Positions 25,816 to 34,592 of a stretch of DNA of 42,672 bases are shown piece after piece. The position numbers and the translations under genes were made by a program. The stretch is from Caenibius sp. Its GTDB lineage: Bacteria > Pseudomonadota > Alphaproteobacteria > Sphingomonadales > Sphingomonadaceae. Location: contig JAURML010000134.1 of the NCBI GenBank assembly GCA_030830695.1, forward strand, positions 1 to 42,672. Reading direction: 5' to 3'. The notes beneath the pieces were generated by a model, which was not told where the DNA came from, made no database searches, and saw nothing but the letters and a program-made list of their open reading frames with translations. Each line of letters starts with the position of its first letter. Position 1 is the stretch's first letter.

Positions 25816-26014
25816 TCGATCAATTATCCCGAACCAAGAATACGTGGCGGTCCGCCCATGTCTGACTCGCACGAATGGACGCCCCTTGTCCATGTGCGCC
25901 GCGCGACTCTAGGTCCGGAAAGCGTTGCCTTTAAGCCCCAATCGCGTCGTATCCACCAGCGTTGCGTCAAAAAAATGTAGTAATTCGTGGCGGCTCCATG
26001 GATAAGGCAGCGCC

Positions 26015-27064
26015 ATGGATGGATCGGTTCACGAATTTGACGCCTTGCCGCGCGTTTTCGCGGGCGATCCGGGCGTGGATGCGGCGCCTGTGCGGCGCGT
26101 CCGCAACGCGCGCGCGGCCGGTTCGCTGCCACTGGTGGGGGTGATCCGCAACCCGCGCAGCCATCGCAATCGCGGCCATGTGCCGGAAATGGATGGGCAG
26201 CCCAACGTGCTGAACGCGGTACCCGGTGCGCGTGGCGAATTGCCTGAAATCCTGGCCGGATTTGCCGCACGCGGGATCGATCTCCTGGTGGTTGATGGCG
26301 GCGACGGGACCGTGCGCGATGTGCTGACGGCCGGTGCGCCGGTGTTCGGGCACGATTGGCCGCCACTGATCGTGCTGCCCAAGGGCAAGACCAACGCACT
26401 TGCGGTCGACCTTGGCCTGCCCAACCACTGGTCGTTACCTCAGGCGCTGGAAGCGGCGCGGGACGGGCGCATCGTGGAACGCCGCCCGGTGGTGGTCGAC
26501 CAGCCCGGCGGCGACGGGGGCGAAGCGCATGGGTTCATCCTCGGCGCAGGCATTTTCAACACTGCGACTCAGGCCGGGCAGACTGCGCATCGCTACGGCG
26601 CTTTCAACAATCTGGCGGTCGCCCTGACCGCGGTGAGCGGCATGGCGCAGGCCCTGTTCGGTATTGGCCGGGGCGACTGGCGCAAGCGGACGCCGATGCG
26701 TTTCTACACCGGTCATGACCGGGCAGAACTGGCGGCCAGTCGCCATGGCCGCGATGGCGAACGCTATTCGCTGCTGGTTTCGACGCTGTCGCGTTTTCCG
26801 CTCGGCATGCAGCCGTTCGGCAAGCCGCGCAGCGGGATCCGCTATTCGGTCATTGACGCACCACTGCGCCGGGTGGTGGCCATGGTTCCTGCGCTGTTGA
26901 GCGGTTGGGAAACGCCGGGTCACGAACGGTTGGGGGTGTTTCGCGGATCGACCAACGAAGCATGGGTGGAATTCGGCGACCGCTTCATTCTCGATGGTGA
27001 AGCATTCCCGGCAGGCTGCTATCGTTTGCGCATGGGTCCGAAGCTTCAATTCATCGCCCCGTGA
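26015..27064 (+). CDS. Diacylglycerol/lipid kinase catalytic-domain protein
   Basis: 349 residues. Nucleotide site GGDGT (95-99) in VVDGGDGTVRDVL, followed by LPKGKTNALAVDLG where most family members have PxGTGNDxAR. The C-terminal DGE signature is in FILDGEAFPAG. This is the DagK/YegS/LCB5 fold, which phosphorylates diacylglycerol or sphingoid-type lipids. AAGG lies 7 nt before ATG 26015. The first 40 residues are not conserved-looking. Its stop overlaps the GTG of the next gene (GTGA). In context it would supply a phosphatidate-like lipid to the Tam41-like enzyme. Sphingosine-type lipids are also possible, since sphingomonads make sphingolipids. Confidence 0.85.
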   Translation: MDGSVHEFDALPRVFAGDPGVDAAPVRRVRNARAAGSLPLVGVIRNPRSHRNRGHVPEMDGQPNVLNAVPGARGELPEILAGFAARGIDLLVVDGGDGTVRDVLTAGAPVFGHDWPPLIVLPKGKTNALAVDLGLPNHWSLPQALEAARDGRIVERRPVVVDQPGGDGGEAHGFILGAGIFNTATQAGQTAHRYGAFNNLAVALTAVSGMAQALFGIGRGDWRKRTPMRFYTGHDRAELAASRHGRDGERYSLLVSTLSRFPLGMQPFGKPRSGIRYSVIDAPLRRVVAMVPALLSGWETPGHERLGVFRGSTNEAWVEFGDRFILDGEAFPAGCYRLRMGPKLQFIAP

Positions 27065-27957
27065 GCGCGGCGCTTAACGCGCGCATCGCCTCCGGAATTG
27101 CCGCGCCCATGGCGCAGCCGGTGCGCGATCAGGCCGAGCGGCTTGGCCGCGCAGCAGGGGCTGTGGCCGTGCTGTTCTATGGCTCCAATCTGCGAACCGG
27201 TTCGCTCGAAGGGGTGCTGGACTATTATGTGCTGCTGCCCGGCGCGGTGGAGCGCGGCATCTGGCCGCGTGTCAGCTATCACGAATGGGACGCGGGCGGG
27301 CAAGGGCTGCGGGCCAAGGTGGCGACGATGAATATCGGCACTTTCCAGGCGGCCGCATCGGGCCAGCTTGTCGACACCACGATCTGGGCGCGCTTTGTCC
27401 AGCCCTGCGCGCTGGCGTGGGGCGCGGACGAAAATGCTCATCGTCAGGTGGTGGAAGCGCTGTCCGCGGCCGCAATGACTGCGACACGGCTGGCGGCGGC
27501 GCTGGGGCCATCATCGGGGGTGCCTGACGCTTTTTGGCGGGCGCTGTTTCGCGCCACTTACCGCGCCGAATTCCGGGTGGAAGCGGCTGGACGGGAGGAT
27601 TCGATCCTGACTGCGAATCAGACTCATTTCGAAGGGCTGCTGCCGCTCGCGCTGGACGCGAGCGGGATCGCTTTCACACAGCAGGCCGGAGAAATCACTC
27701 CGCAGATCGGGCCGGGCGAAGCGCAGCGGATCCGGCGCTGGTGGGCGCGTCGGCGGCGGCTCGGCAAGCCGTACAACCTGCTCCGCCTGATCCGGGCCAG
27801 CACCACCTTCGAGGGCGCAGCGCGCTATGCCGCCTGGAAGATCGAACGGCACACGGGCGTTGCCGTTACCCTGACCCCCTGGCGCGAACGGCACCCGTTG
27901 CTCGCCGCGCCGGGTGTGCTGTGGCAGGTCTGGCGCGCAAGAAAGCGGGCGCGATGA
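27061..27957 (+). CDS. Tam41/Mmp37-like putative phosphatidate cytidylyltransferase
   Basis: 298 residues, no membrane segment. The nucleotidyltransferase signature is VLFYGSNLRTGSLEGVLDYYVLL (FYGS 39-42, Asp54). Further along are LRAKVATMNIGTFQAAASG, IWARFVQPCALAWG, RATYRAEFRVEAAGRED and, at the C-terminus, LLRLIRASTTFEGAARY. In order and spacing these parallel blocks I recall in mitochondrial Tam41: the YGSGVF-IDMIF signature, a GVVSM..L segment, LAGRLQKPVKIL, a Y..DIRYKLGGE block and a final IS.SS..Q..KG..TAG..KS..Y..AK tail. Tam41 makes CDP-diacylglycerol from phosphatidate and CTP. Overlaps both neighbours by 4 bp. The assignment comes from memory of one family and needs a profile search. 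Confidence 0.65.
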   Translation: MSAALNARIASGIAAPMAQPVRDQAERLGRAAGAVAVLFYGSNLRTGSLEGVLDYYVLLPGAVERGIWPRVSYHEWDAGGQGLRAKVATMNIGTFQAAASGQLVDTTIWARFVQPCALAWGADENAHRQVVEALSAAAMTATRLAAALGPSSGVPDAFWRALFRATYRAEFRVEAAGREDSILTANQTHFEGLLPLALDASGIAFTQQAGEITPQIGPGEAQRIRRWWARRRRLGKPYNLLRLIRASTTFEGAARYAAWKIERHTGVAVTLTPWRERHPLLAAPGVLWQVWRARKRAR

Positions 27958-28724
27958 CGCCTGCAGCGCTGATCCTTGCCGGATCCCGAGGCGAGCCGGA
28001 TGCGCTGTGTCAGGCCGAAGCCGTCGCGCACAAGGCGCTGATCGAGGTGGAAGGCGTACCGCTTCTCGCAAGGGTTCACGCGGCGCTGAGCGCGGCGGGG
28101 GTCGAACGAATCGCCGTTTCCTGCAGTGATGCAGAAGTTGCGGCGCTGGCTCGACGGCTCGACTGTACAGTACTGGAGGCCGCCCCGGGGCCAAGCGCCA
28201 GTGTGGCGCAGGGCTTTGCCGCGCTGGGCGCACCATTGCTGGTCACCACCGCCGATCATGCCCTGCTGCGCCCGCAATGGGTCCGCCAGTTCATCGCCGA
28301 TACGCCTGCTGATGCTGATGTTTCCATAATGCTGGCAGAGCGGCACAAGGTGGACATTGCGCTGCCGAACAGCCGCCGAACGTGGCTCAAATTCGCTGAC
28401 GGCGAATGGTCGGGGTGCAATCTGTTCTACCTTGCGCATGCACGGGCAAAGGCTGCGCTCACGGTGTGGAGCGAGGTAGAGCGCAACCGCAAACGGCCCT
28501 GGAAAATCGCCGCGCGGCTGGGGGTGGCAACGCTGTGGCTTTATCTGCGCGGGCGGCTGACCCTGGCCGAGGCGGTGGCGCGGCTGGGGCGGCGGATCGG
28601 CATCGAGTCTCGCGCCGTCGCAGCGGCAGACGGGCTGGCCGCCGTGGATGTCGACAAGCTTGCCGATCTTGCCGATGTGCGCCGGATCGCGGCAGAACGG
28701 CGCGCGTCCGGGGGGCTCGGCTGA
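27954..28724 (+). CDS. Divergent MobA/IspD-like nucleotidyltransferase
   Basis: 256 residues. It opens with AALILAGSRGEPDALCQAEAVAHKAL, a stretched variant of the LAGGxSxRxGxxK signature with the lysine kept (HKAL), followed by LLVTTADHALL as the metal site, GCNLFYLAHARAKAAL, and AAVDVDKLADL near the C-terminus. This is the NTP_transf_3-type fold, which attaches a nucleotide to a phosphorylated or alcohol substrate. ATG 27954 overlaps the previous stop (ATGA); the frame is open upstream but antisense-like. Third gene of the lipid-kinase operon. Real substrate unknown; guanylyl or cytidylyl transfer to a head group is a guess. Confidence 0.75.
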   Translation: MTPAALILAGSRGEPDALCQAEAVAHKALIEVEGVPLLARVHAALSAAGVERIAVSCSDAEVAALARRLDCTVLEAAPGPSASVAQGFAALGAPLLVTTADHALLRPQWVRQFIADTPADADVSIMLAERHKVDIALPNSRRTWLKFADGEWSGCNLFYLAHARAKAALTVWSEVERNRKRPWKIAARLGVATLWLYLRGRLTLAEAVARLGRRIGIESRAVAAADGLAAVDVDKLADLADVRRIAAERRASGGLG

Positions 28725-28739
28725 CGACCGGCGGCGGGC

Positions 28740-29255
28740 CTACATATAGCGCATGCGGATGCGGATCGATTGCACCCCGCCGTTCACGGTGAAGGCGGTC
28801 TTGCGGTAATTCGGCTTGCCCAGATTGAAGATGTTGAGGCTGGGGTTGTTGGACATGCCACCGCCATCCTGGCTGAGATCGGTCTTGCCATTGCCGTTGG
28901 CGTCATGGCGCACCGCGATGCCATAGGTTCCGGCGGCCGGCACGGGAACGCAGAAGGTCATGGTTCCGGCCTTGGCGGGCACTTCGATACGGCTCAGCCA
29001 GCGGCCTTTTTCCAGCCAGTCCTGCTCCACCCCGCGATAGGCCTGCACGCGAATCTTGCCTTGCGAGGATTTGACGCCGTCCACCGTGACATAGACTGCC
29101 GGCCCCTTGTCCGAGGTGCAGCGCGACAGATTGTTGGCTATTTCCTGCCGGTACTGCACCTGCGCCATGGCAGGGGCAGCGACCGGCAAGGCTGCGAAGG
29201 CAAGCGGGGCGGTCGCGGCCACCGACATCATATTCTTGCTGCGCAAAATCATCAT
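28740..29255 (-). CDS. DUF2141-type secreted protein
   Basis: 171 residues (170 if the second ATG at 29252 is used, which gives better spacing to AGAGGA). The signal peptide ends near APAMAQ. The mature part has KIRVQAYRGVEQDWLEKGRW and YGIAVRHDANGNGKTDL, then GGMSNNPSLNIFNLG, the calcium-like DxNxNGxxD pattern of DUF2141 beta-sandwich proteins. Function unknown; probably periplasmic or surface exposed. It is convergent with the lipid operon and ends 15 bp from it. Confidence 0.8.
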   Translation of the reverse strand: MMILRSKNMMSVAATAPLAFAALPVAAPAMAQVQYRQEIANNLSRCTSDKGPAVYVTVDGVKSSQGKIRVQAYRGVEQDWLEKGRWLSRIEVPAKAGTMTFCVPVPAAGTYGIAVRHDANGNGKTDLSQDGGGMSNNPSLNIFNLGKPNYRKTAFTVNGGVQSIRIRMRYM

Positions 29256-29364
29256 ATCCTCTGCTCACCTTTCGGGCCGGGTCAGGTGCGGGTGACCTGC
29301 CGGATTGGCTCTTGATGTGCCAGTGTGGCCGTGAATAGTCGCTGAATTCAGCTTGCTGCGTTCC

Positions 29365-30153
29365 TTAAGGAAGCATGTGGCGCGGGGCAATATCGTGCGC
29401 CTTGATGCGGAGCGGCACGAGCTGGCCCTGTTCCAGCACCGCTTCCTGATCCGCGATGCGGGCAAAGGCGTCGCGATGGCCCAGAATTACGATGGTCAGG
29501 CTGCCGCGCAAGGCATCGATGGCAGCGATGATCGCGGCTTCGTTTGCGGGATCGAGTGCACTGGTAGGCTCGTCCAGAATCAGCAGATCCGGTTCGCGCA
29601 ACAAGGCCCGGGCAAGGGCCAGGCGCTGCTTCTCCCCGCCTGAAAACTCATGCCCGCCTTCGCCGATCCTGGTCTCCAGCCGGTCAGGCAGGGCTGTCAC
29701 GAAACCTGCTGCCGCCCGTTCCAGCGCGGCCATCATCCGGGCCTCATCCGCCGCAGGGTCGACAAAGCGCAGGTTTTCGCGGATCGTTCCGGCGAAGAAC
29801 AGCGGTTCCTGCTGGACATAAGTGACGCGGCTGCGCCACGCCGCGCGCATCCCGCCACACAGTGGCGCCCCGTCAATCGCGATCGTCCCTTCATCCGGGC
29901 TGACCAGCCCGGCCAGGCAATCGGCCAGCGTGCTCTTGCCCGATCCGGACGCGCCCCCGATCAGCGTCAGGCTGCCTGCGGGCAGTTGCAGTGTGACCCC
30001 GTCCAGTTCGTCGATCCCGCATCCGGCTGGCAGCCTGGCGGCGCGGATTGTTCTGGCGCGGGCCAGCGTTTCGGGCGCATCGGGCAAGGTCGCGGCGGCG
30101 GCGGTCATGGCGCTGAATGTATCCTTGCGGCGAATTGGGGGCAATAACGACAT
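29365..30153 (-). CDS. ABC exporter-type ATP-binding domain without membrane domain
   Basis: 262 residues from ATG 30153, or 247 from ATG 30108; neither has a good ribosome-binding site. Walker A GGASGSGKST (66-75), Q-loop YVQQEPLFFAGTIRENL, signature FSGGEKQR, Walker B LLILDEPTSALD, switch His in LGHRD. The FFAGTIRENL stretch is characteristic of fused ABC exporters (CydCD/MsbA type), which normally carry six membrane helices first. Here the gene begins directly at the ATPase domain and rpe starts only 70 bp further upstream on the other strand. It may be a 5'-truncated remnant or a stand-alone ATPase. Confidence 0.75.
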   Translation of the reverse strand: MSLLPPIRRKDTFSAMTAAAATLPDAPETLARARTIRAARLPAGCGIDELDGVTLQLPAGSLTLIGGASGSGKSTLADCLAGLVSPDEGTIAIDGAPLCGGMRAAWRSRVTYVQQEPLFFAGTIRENLRFVDPAADEARMMAALERAAAGFVTALPDRLETRIGEGGHEFSGGEKQRLALARALLREPDLLILDEPTSALDPANEAAIIAAIDALRGSLTIVILGHRDAFARIADQEAVLEQGQLVPLRIKAHDIAPRHMLP

Positions 30154-30222
30154 CTTGTGTGGAAAAAGCGCCGCTTTCCGCTTGTGACCACAAGCACTGG
30201 TGGATTACTGCCCTGAGCCAGT

Positions 30223-30885
30223 ATGGCATCACCCCCGCTCATTTCGCCCTCGATCCTCTCCGCCGATTTCGCGCGCCTGGGAGAGGAGGTGCGTGCGATT
30301 GACGCGGCCGGGGCGGACTGGGTCCATATCGACGTGATGGACGGGCATTTCGTGCCCAATATCACCATCGGGCCCGATGTGGTGAAGGCGCTGCGTCCGC
30401 ATACGGCCAAGCGTTTCGACGTCCATCTGATGATTTCGCCGGTGGACGCCTATCTCGAAGCCTTCGCGGCAGCTGGCGCGGATATCATCACCGTCCATCC
30501 CGAAGCGGGGCCGCATGTTCACCGCACCGTGCAGGCGATCCGCGCGCTGGGCAAGAAGGCGGGCATCTCGCTTAACCCCGCAACCCCGGCCAAGATGCTG
30601 GATTACCTGCTGGAAGAAATCGATCTGGTCCTGGTGATGAGCGTCAATCCCGGGTTCGGGGGGCAAAGCTTCATTGCCAGCCAGCTGCGCAAGATCGAAG
30701 CGATCCGCAAGCAGATCGACAAGGCCGGGCTTCAGGTCCATCTTGAAGTGGATGGCGGGGTCAACGCCCAGACGGCGCGCCAGTGCGTCGATGCCGGGGC
30801 TGATGTGCTGGTCGCCGGTTCAGCCACCTTCAAGGGCGGGCCGGAATGCTATGCCGCCAATATCGCCGCGCTCAAGGGGGACTGA
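30223..30885 (+). CDS. rpe: Ribulose-phosphate 3-epimerase
   Basis: Interconverts ribulose-5-phosphate and xylulose-5-phosphate in the pentose phosphate pathway. 220 residues, TIM barrel, family length. Motifs [51 protein letters not shown] and LEVDGGVN are all present, including metal and catalytic residues. First gene of the rpe-heparinase-purH run, with GTG of the next gene 3 bp after its stop. Confidence 0.97.
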   Translation: MASPPLISPSILSADFARLGEEVRAIDAAGADWVHIDVMDGHFVPNITIGPDVVKALRPHTAKRFDVHLMISPVDAYLEAFAAAGADIITVHPEAGPHVHRTVQAIRALGKKAGISLNPATPAKMLDYLLEEIDLVLVMSVNPGFGGQSFIASQLRKIEAIRKQIDKAGLQVHLEVDGGVNAQTARQCVDAGADVLVAGSATFKGGPECYAANIAALKGD

Positions 30886-30887
30886 GG

Positions 30888-32780
30888 GTGAGCGAAGCGA
30901 CGAGTCAGGGGCAATTGGCATTCGCCGTTTCGGCAGGGCAGGCTGAAACCGGTGCGGGTGCGGAGGAAGCGATGGCGATCCCCCTTACGGACAAGAGTGA
31001 ACCCAACATCGCCGCCAAGGACAATGGAGTGGAGCCTGCCGGCACGCTGATCGAACCGGGCCGCGCACTGGCTCTGTCCGATTTGACGGCGCCGGCGATG
31101 AGCGCGGGCGAACGGCTGATGGTGCTGGCTTACCGGCTGGGCGTGCCCGGCAGCACCATGGCCGCGCCCTTTCGCAAGCCGGCCAGGCCGCGCCTGCTGG
31201 CAACGGTGGATTGCCCGCTCAGGGGTGATCGGGTGGCTGGCGTTGCCCTGCGGGCGGGCCATTTTCTGGTGCACGGGGTGAAGGCGCCGATTGGGCAGAT
31301 GGATTTTTCGCCCAGCGCCAAGCTCACTCAGCCTTTCGAGCGCACGGTGCACGGTTTTACCTGGCTGGCCGATCTGGCTGCCTCCGCCCCGCGCGAACAA
31401 TGTGTTGCGAGTGCGGAACGGGTGCTGTCGGCCTGGCTCGCGGCCAACCCCCGCCCCGGCAAGGGTCCGGCCTGGAAAGTGGGCCACGCCGGGCATCGCC
31501 TGCTGGGCTGGCTGGTGCATGCGCCGATGATCCTGTCAGGGCAGGACAAGGCCTTGCGCGGAACCGTCCTGCACGCGGTAAGCGAAACGGCGCGCTGGCT
31601 TGACCGCAATGTCGCGCGCGCGGAAGACCGGCTGGCCGAAGTCGCCGGCTGGTGCGGGATTACCGCTGCGGGCCTGCTGCTGCCGGACGGCAAGGCGCGC
31701 CGCCTGTTTGGCGAAGCCGGGCTGATTCGCGCGCTTGGCGAACTGGTGGGTGACGATGGCGGCGTGCTGTCGCGCAGCCCGCTTGACCAGATGGAAGCGA
31801 TCGCGCTGCTGCTGCAGGTCGAAGCCTGCTATCGCGCGACCCGGCGCGACCCACCGCAGGCGCTGGACACGATGAAGGGGCTACTGGTTCCGCCGCTGCT
31901 CGCGCTGCTGCATGGCGATGGCTCGCTGGGCAACTGGCAAGGCGCCGGTGCGGTCAAGGCGCATCGCATTGCCGCGCTGGTGGAGGCGAGCGCGGTGCGC
32001 ACCCGCCCGCTGCGCGACGTGCGCCAATGGGGCTATCAGCGCGTGGCGGCGGGCAAGACCCTGTTGCAGTTCGACGCCGCCCCGCCGCCGCTGGCGCGCC
32101 ATGCGCGGTCCGGCTGCGCCTCCACGCTGGCGTTCGAAATGTCGCATGGCGAACAGCGCCTGATCGTCAATTGCGGCGGCGCTGCCTTTGCCGGAGGGCT
32201 GATCCCGGTGCGGATCGAACAGGGGCTGCGCGCCACTGCGGCGCATTCAACGCTGGTGCTTGACGATGCCAATTCCACTGCCGTGCTTATCAATGGCAAG
32301 CTGGGTGGCGGGGTTGGTGAGGTGGAGGTTGACCGACGCTCGCTCGACCTTGATGGCGCAGGCGCGACGCGGCTCGAAGCCAGCCATGATGGTTATGCCA
32401 GTCGCTTTGGCCTGATCCATCGCCGCATCCTGATCCTGCGCGACGATGGCAGTGAACTGCGCGGGGAAGATGTGCTGGTTCCTGCCGGGCGGCGTGGCAA
32501 GCGCGGCAAGGTCGGCTTCGCCATCCGCTTTCATATCGGGCCGGGCATCGAGATCGGCCTTTCAGACAATCGCAAGGGCGCGGGGCTTGCCCTGCCCGAT
32601 GGCAGCTATTGGCAATTCGTGACGGGCGCGGGCGGGGCCGAAGGCGTCGAGCTTGCGATTGATGAAAGCATGTGGTCTGACGGCAGCGGCAAGCCGCACC
32701 TGATTCAGCAATTGGTGATCGCGGGCATGATCTCGCGCGGCGGGGGGACATTCTCCTGGCTGCTCAAGAAAATGGGGTAA
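30888..32780 (+). CDS. Heparinase II/III family protein
   Basis: 630 residues. The N-terminal 60 residues are low in conservation; the middle is alpha-helical ([70 protein letters not shown]), followed by a beta-sandwich domain ([46 protein letters not shown]). These are typical of the C-terminal Hep_II_III domain of alphaproteobacterial proteins between rpe (or rsmB) and purH. GTG 30888 is chosen with AAGGGGG 7 nt before. No clear signal peptide. Enzymatic target, perhaps a uronate-containing polymer, has not been established to my knowledge. Confidence 0.88.
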   Translation: MSEATSQGQLAFAVSAGQAETGAGAEEAMAIPLTDKSEPNIAAKDNGVEPAGTLIEPGRALALSDLTAPAMSAGERLMVLAYRLGVPGSTMAAPFRKPARPRLLATVDCPLRGDRVAGVALRAGHFLVHGVKAPIGQMDFSPSAKLTQPFERTVHGFTWLADLAASAPREQCVASAERVLSAWLAANPRPGKGPAWKVGHAGHRLLGWLVHAPMILSGQDKALRGTVLHAVSETARWLDRNVARAEDRLAEVAGWCGITAAGLLLPDGKARRLFGEAGLIRALGELVGDDGGVLSRSPLDQMEAIALLLQVEACYRATRRDPPQALDTMKGLLVPPLLALLHGDGSLGNWQGAGAVKAHRIAALVEASAVRTRPLRDVRQWGYQRVAAGKTLLQFDAAPPPLARHARSGCASTLAFEMSHGEQRLIVNCGGAAFAGGLIPVRIEQGLRATAAHSTLVLDDANSTAVLINGKLGGGVGEVEVDRRSLDLDGAGATRLEASHDGYASRFGLIHRRILILRDDGSELRGEDVLVPAGRRGKRGKVGFAIRFHIGPGIEIGLSDNRKGAGLALPDGSYWQFVTGAGGAEGVELAIDESMWSDGSGKPHLIQQLVIAGMISRGGGTFSWLLKKMG

Positions 32781-32788
32781 TTCGCAAA

Positions 32789-34378
32789 GTGAACGATGTG
32801 GTGATCAAGCGGGCGCTGCTGTCAGTGTCCGACAAGACCGGCTTGGTCGAACTGGGCCAGGCATTGAGCGGGCGCGGGGTGGAACTGGTGTCCACCGGCG
32901 GCACGGCTGGGGCGCTGCGCGATGCGGGGCTGGCGGTGCGCGATGTTTCGGAGCTCACCGGCTTTCCCGAAATGATGGACGGGCGGGTCAAGACGCTGCA
33001 CCCCAAGGTGCACGGCGGCCTGCTGGCAGTACGCGACAATCCCGAACATGCCGCCGCGATGGAGGCTCACGCGATCGGTGCGATCGATCTGGTCGTTGTC
33101 AATCTCTATCCGTTCGAGGCGACCTGGCGGCGCGGCGCCGATCGGGACGAGATGATCGAGAATATCGATATTGGTGGCCCTTCGATGGTACGTTCTGCGG
33201 CCAAGAATCACGCCTTCGTCACCATTCTGACTGATCCGGCCGATTATCCGGCCTTGCTCGCCCAGCTTGATGACCGGGACGGGTCGACCGGTTTCGACTT
33301 CCGCAAGGCGATGGCGGCCAAGGCATTCGGCGCGACCGCCGCTTATGATGCGATGATCGCCCGCTGGTTCACCACCGTTGACCAGCCGGAAAAATTCCCG
33401 GCGCGGCGCACCATGACCAGCAATCTGGTGACGACGCTGCGCTATGGCGAAAACCCCCATCAGCAGGCGGCGCTCTACACTGCGGGCGGCCCGTTCGGCG
33501 CGGGTATTGCGCAGGCCCGCCAGCTGCAGGGCAAGGAACTGTCCTACAATAATTACAACGATGCCAATGCCGCGCTGGAACTAGCGGCTGAATTCGCCGG
33601 ACAGGACCCGGCGGTGGTGATCGTCAAACATGCCAACCCCTGCGGCGTCGCGCAGCGCGCCAGCCTGGTGGAGGCATGGCACGAGGCGCTGGCGTGCGAT
33701 TCGGTGTCGGCCTTCGGCGGCATCGTTGCCACCAATGTCCCGCTGGACGGCCCGACCGCCGCCGCGATCTGCGAAATCTTCACCGAAGTCGTGATCGCCC
33801 CCGGTGCGGACGAGGCCGCGATTGCGGCTTTTTCCGCCAAGAAGAACCTGCGCCTGCTGCTGGTCGATCAATTGCCCGATCCGCGCCGTGCGGGGCTGAC
33901 CGCCACCGTCATCGCGGGCGGCGTGCTGGTGCAGGATCGCGACAATGGCCATATCGAGCCGCAGGATCTGCAAGTGGTGAGCAAGCGCCAGCCGAGCGAG
34001 CAGGAACTGAAGGATTGCCTGTTCGCCTGGACCGTGGCCAAGCATGTCAAGTCGAATGCCATCGTCTATGCGCGGGACGGGGCGACGGCAGGGATTGGCG
34101 CGGGCCAGATGAACCGGCGCGATTCGTCGCGCATTGCCGCGGCAAAAGCAGAAGAAGCCGCGCAGACTCACGGCTGGGAACAATCCCGTGCGGTGGGCAG
34201 CGCGGTGGCATCGGATGCGTTCTTTCCCTTTGCCGATGGCCTGCTGGCAGCGGCGGAAGCGGGGGCGACGGCGGTGATCCAGCCCGGCGGTTCGATCCGC
34301 GACGAGGAAGTGATCGCCGCTGCTGATGCGGCAGGGCTGGCGATGATCTTTACCGGGATGCGCCATTTCCGCCATTGA
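32789..34378 (+). CDS. purH: Bifunctional AICAR transformylase / IMP cyclohydrolase
   Basis: Catalyses the last two steps of IMP synthesis. 529 residues. The N-terminal IMP cyclohydrolase domain has [41 protein letters not shown] and NLYPFEA. The transformylase domain has [42 protein letters not shown], and the C-terminal [25 protein letters not shown] 32789 lies 8 bp after the heparinase stop, consistent with an operon. Confidence 0.97.
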   Translation: MNDVVIKRALLSVSDKTGLVELGQALSGRGVELVSTGGTAGALRDAGLAVRDVSELTGFPEMMDGRVKTLHPKVHGGLLAVRDNPEHAAAMEAHAIGAIDLVVVNLYPFEATWRRGADRDEMIENIDIGGPSMVRSAAKNHAFVTILTDPADYPALLAQLDDRDGSTGFDFRKAMAAKAFGATAAYDAMIARWFTTVDQPEKFPARRTMTSNLVTTLRYGENPHQQAALYTAGGPFGAGIAQARQLQGKELSYNNYNDANAALELAAEFAGQDPAVVIVKHANPCGVAQRASLVEAWHEALACDSVSAFGGIVATNVPLDGPTAAAICEIFTEVVIAPGADEAAIAAFSAKKNLRLLLVDQLPDPRRAGLTATVIAGGVLVQDRDNGHIEPQDLQVVSKRQPSEQELKDCLFAWTVAKHVKSNAIVYARDGATAGIGAGQMNRRDSSRIAAAKAEEAAQTHGWEQSRAVGSAVASDAFFPFADGLLAAAEAGATAVIQPGGSIRDEEVIAAADAAGLAMIFTGMRHFRH

Positions 34379-34481
34379 TCCGTGTGCTGAATGGCGCAGG
34401 GCTGGACCGTTCAGGCGCGGCTAAGCCACGCGGGGGCAAAGGCTTGCAGGTCAGACAATCTTGCAGGCACGGATTATCAGC

Positions 34482-34592
34482 GTGAGCATCTTCGAACCCG
34501 ATTTCCTTCGCCCCTTCGCGGTCGGCTTTGGCGCCGGTGCGGTGATCGCCCTGTTCCGGGTCATTGCCGAACTCGCGCCATTCATCGGCTGA
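34482..34592 (+). CDS. 36-residue putative membrane peptide coupled to msrA
   Basis: GTG 34482 opens a 36-codon frame: an amphipathic start (VSIFEPDFLRPFAVGFGAGA), then a hydrophobic segment VIALFRVIAELAPFIG and TGA. The stop overlaps the msrA start by one base (TGATG), the classic coupling arrangement. The codons have GC-rich third positions like real genes here. No domain can be named. It could be a small membrane protein conserved in sphingomonads or a leader-type peptide. Too short for routine gene callers to keep reliably. Confidence 0.5.
   Translation: MSIFEPDFLRPFAVGFGAGAVIALFRVIAELAPFIG

Noticed and set aside
27825-28439. 204-codon minus-strand frame
   Set aside because: It is antisense to the lipid operon, whose plus-strand genes have clear motifs and coupled starts.
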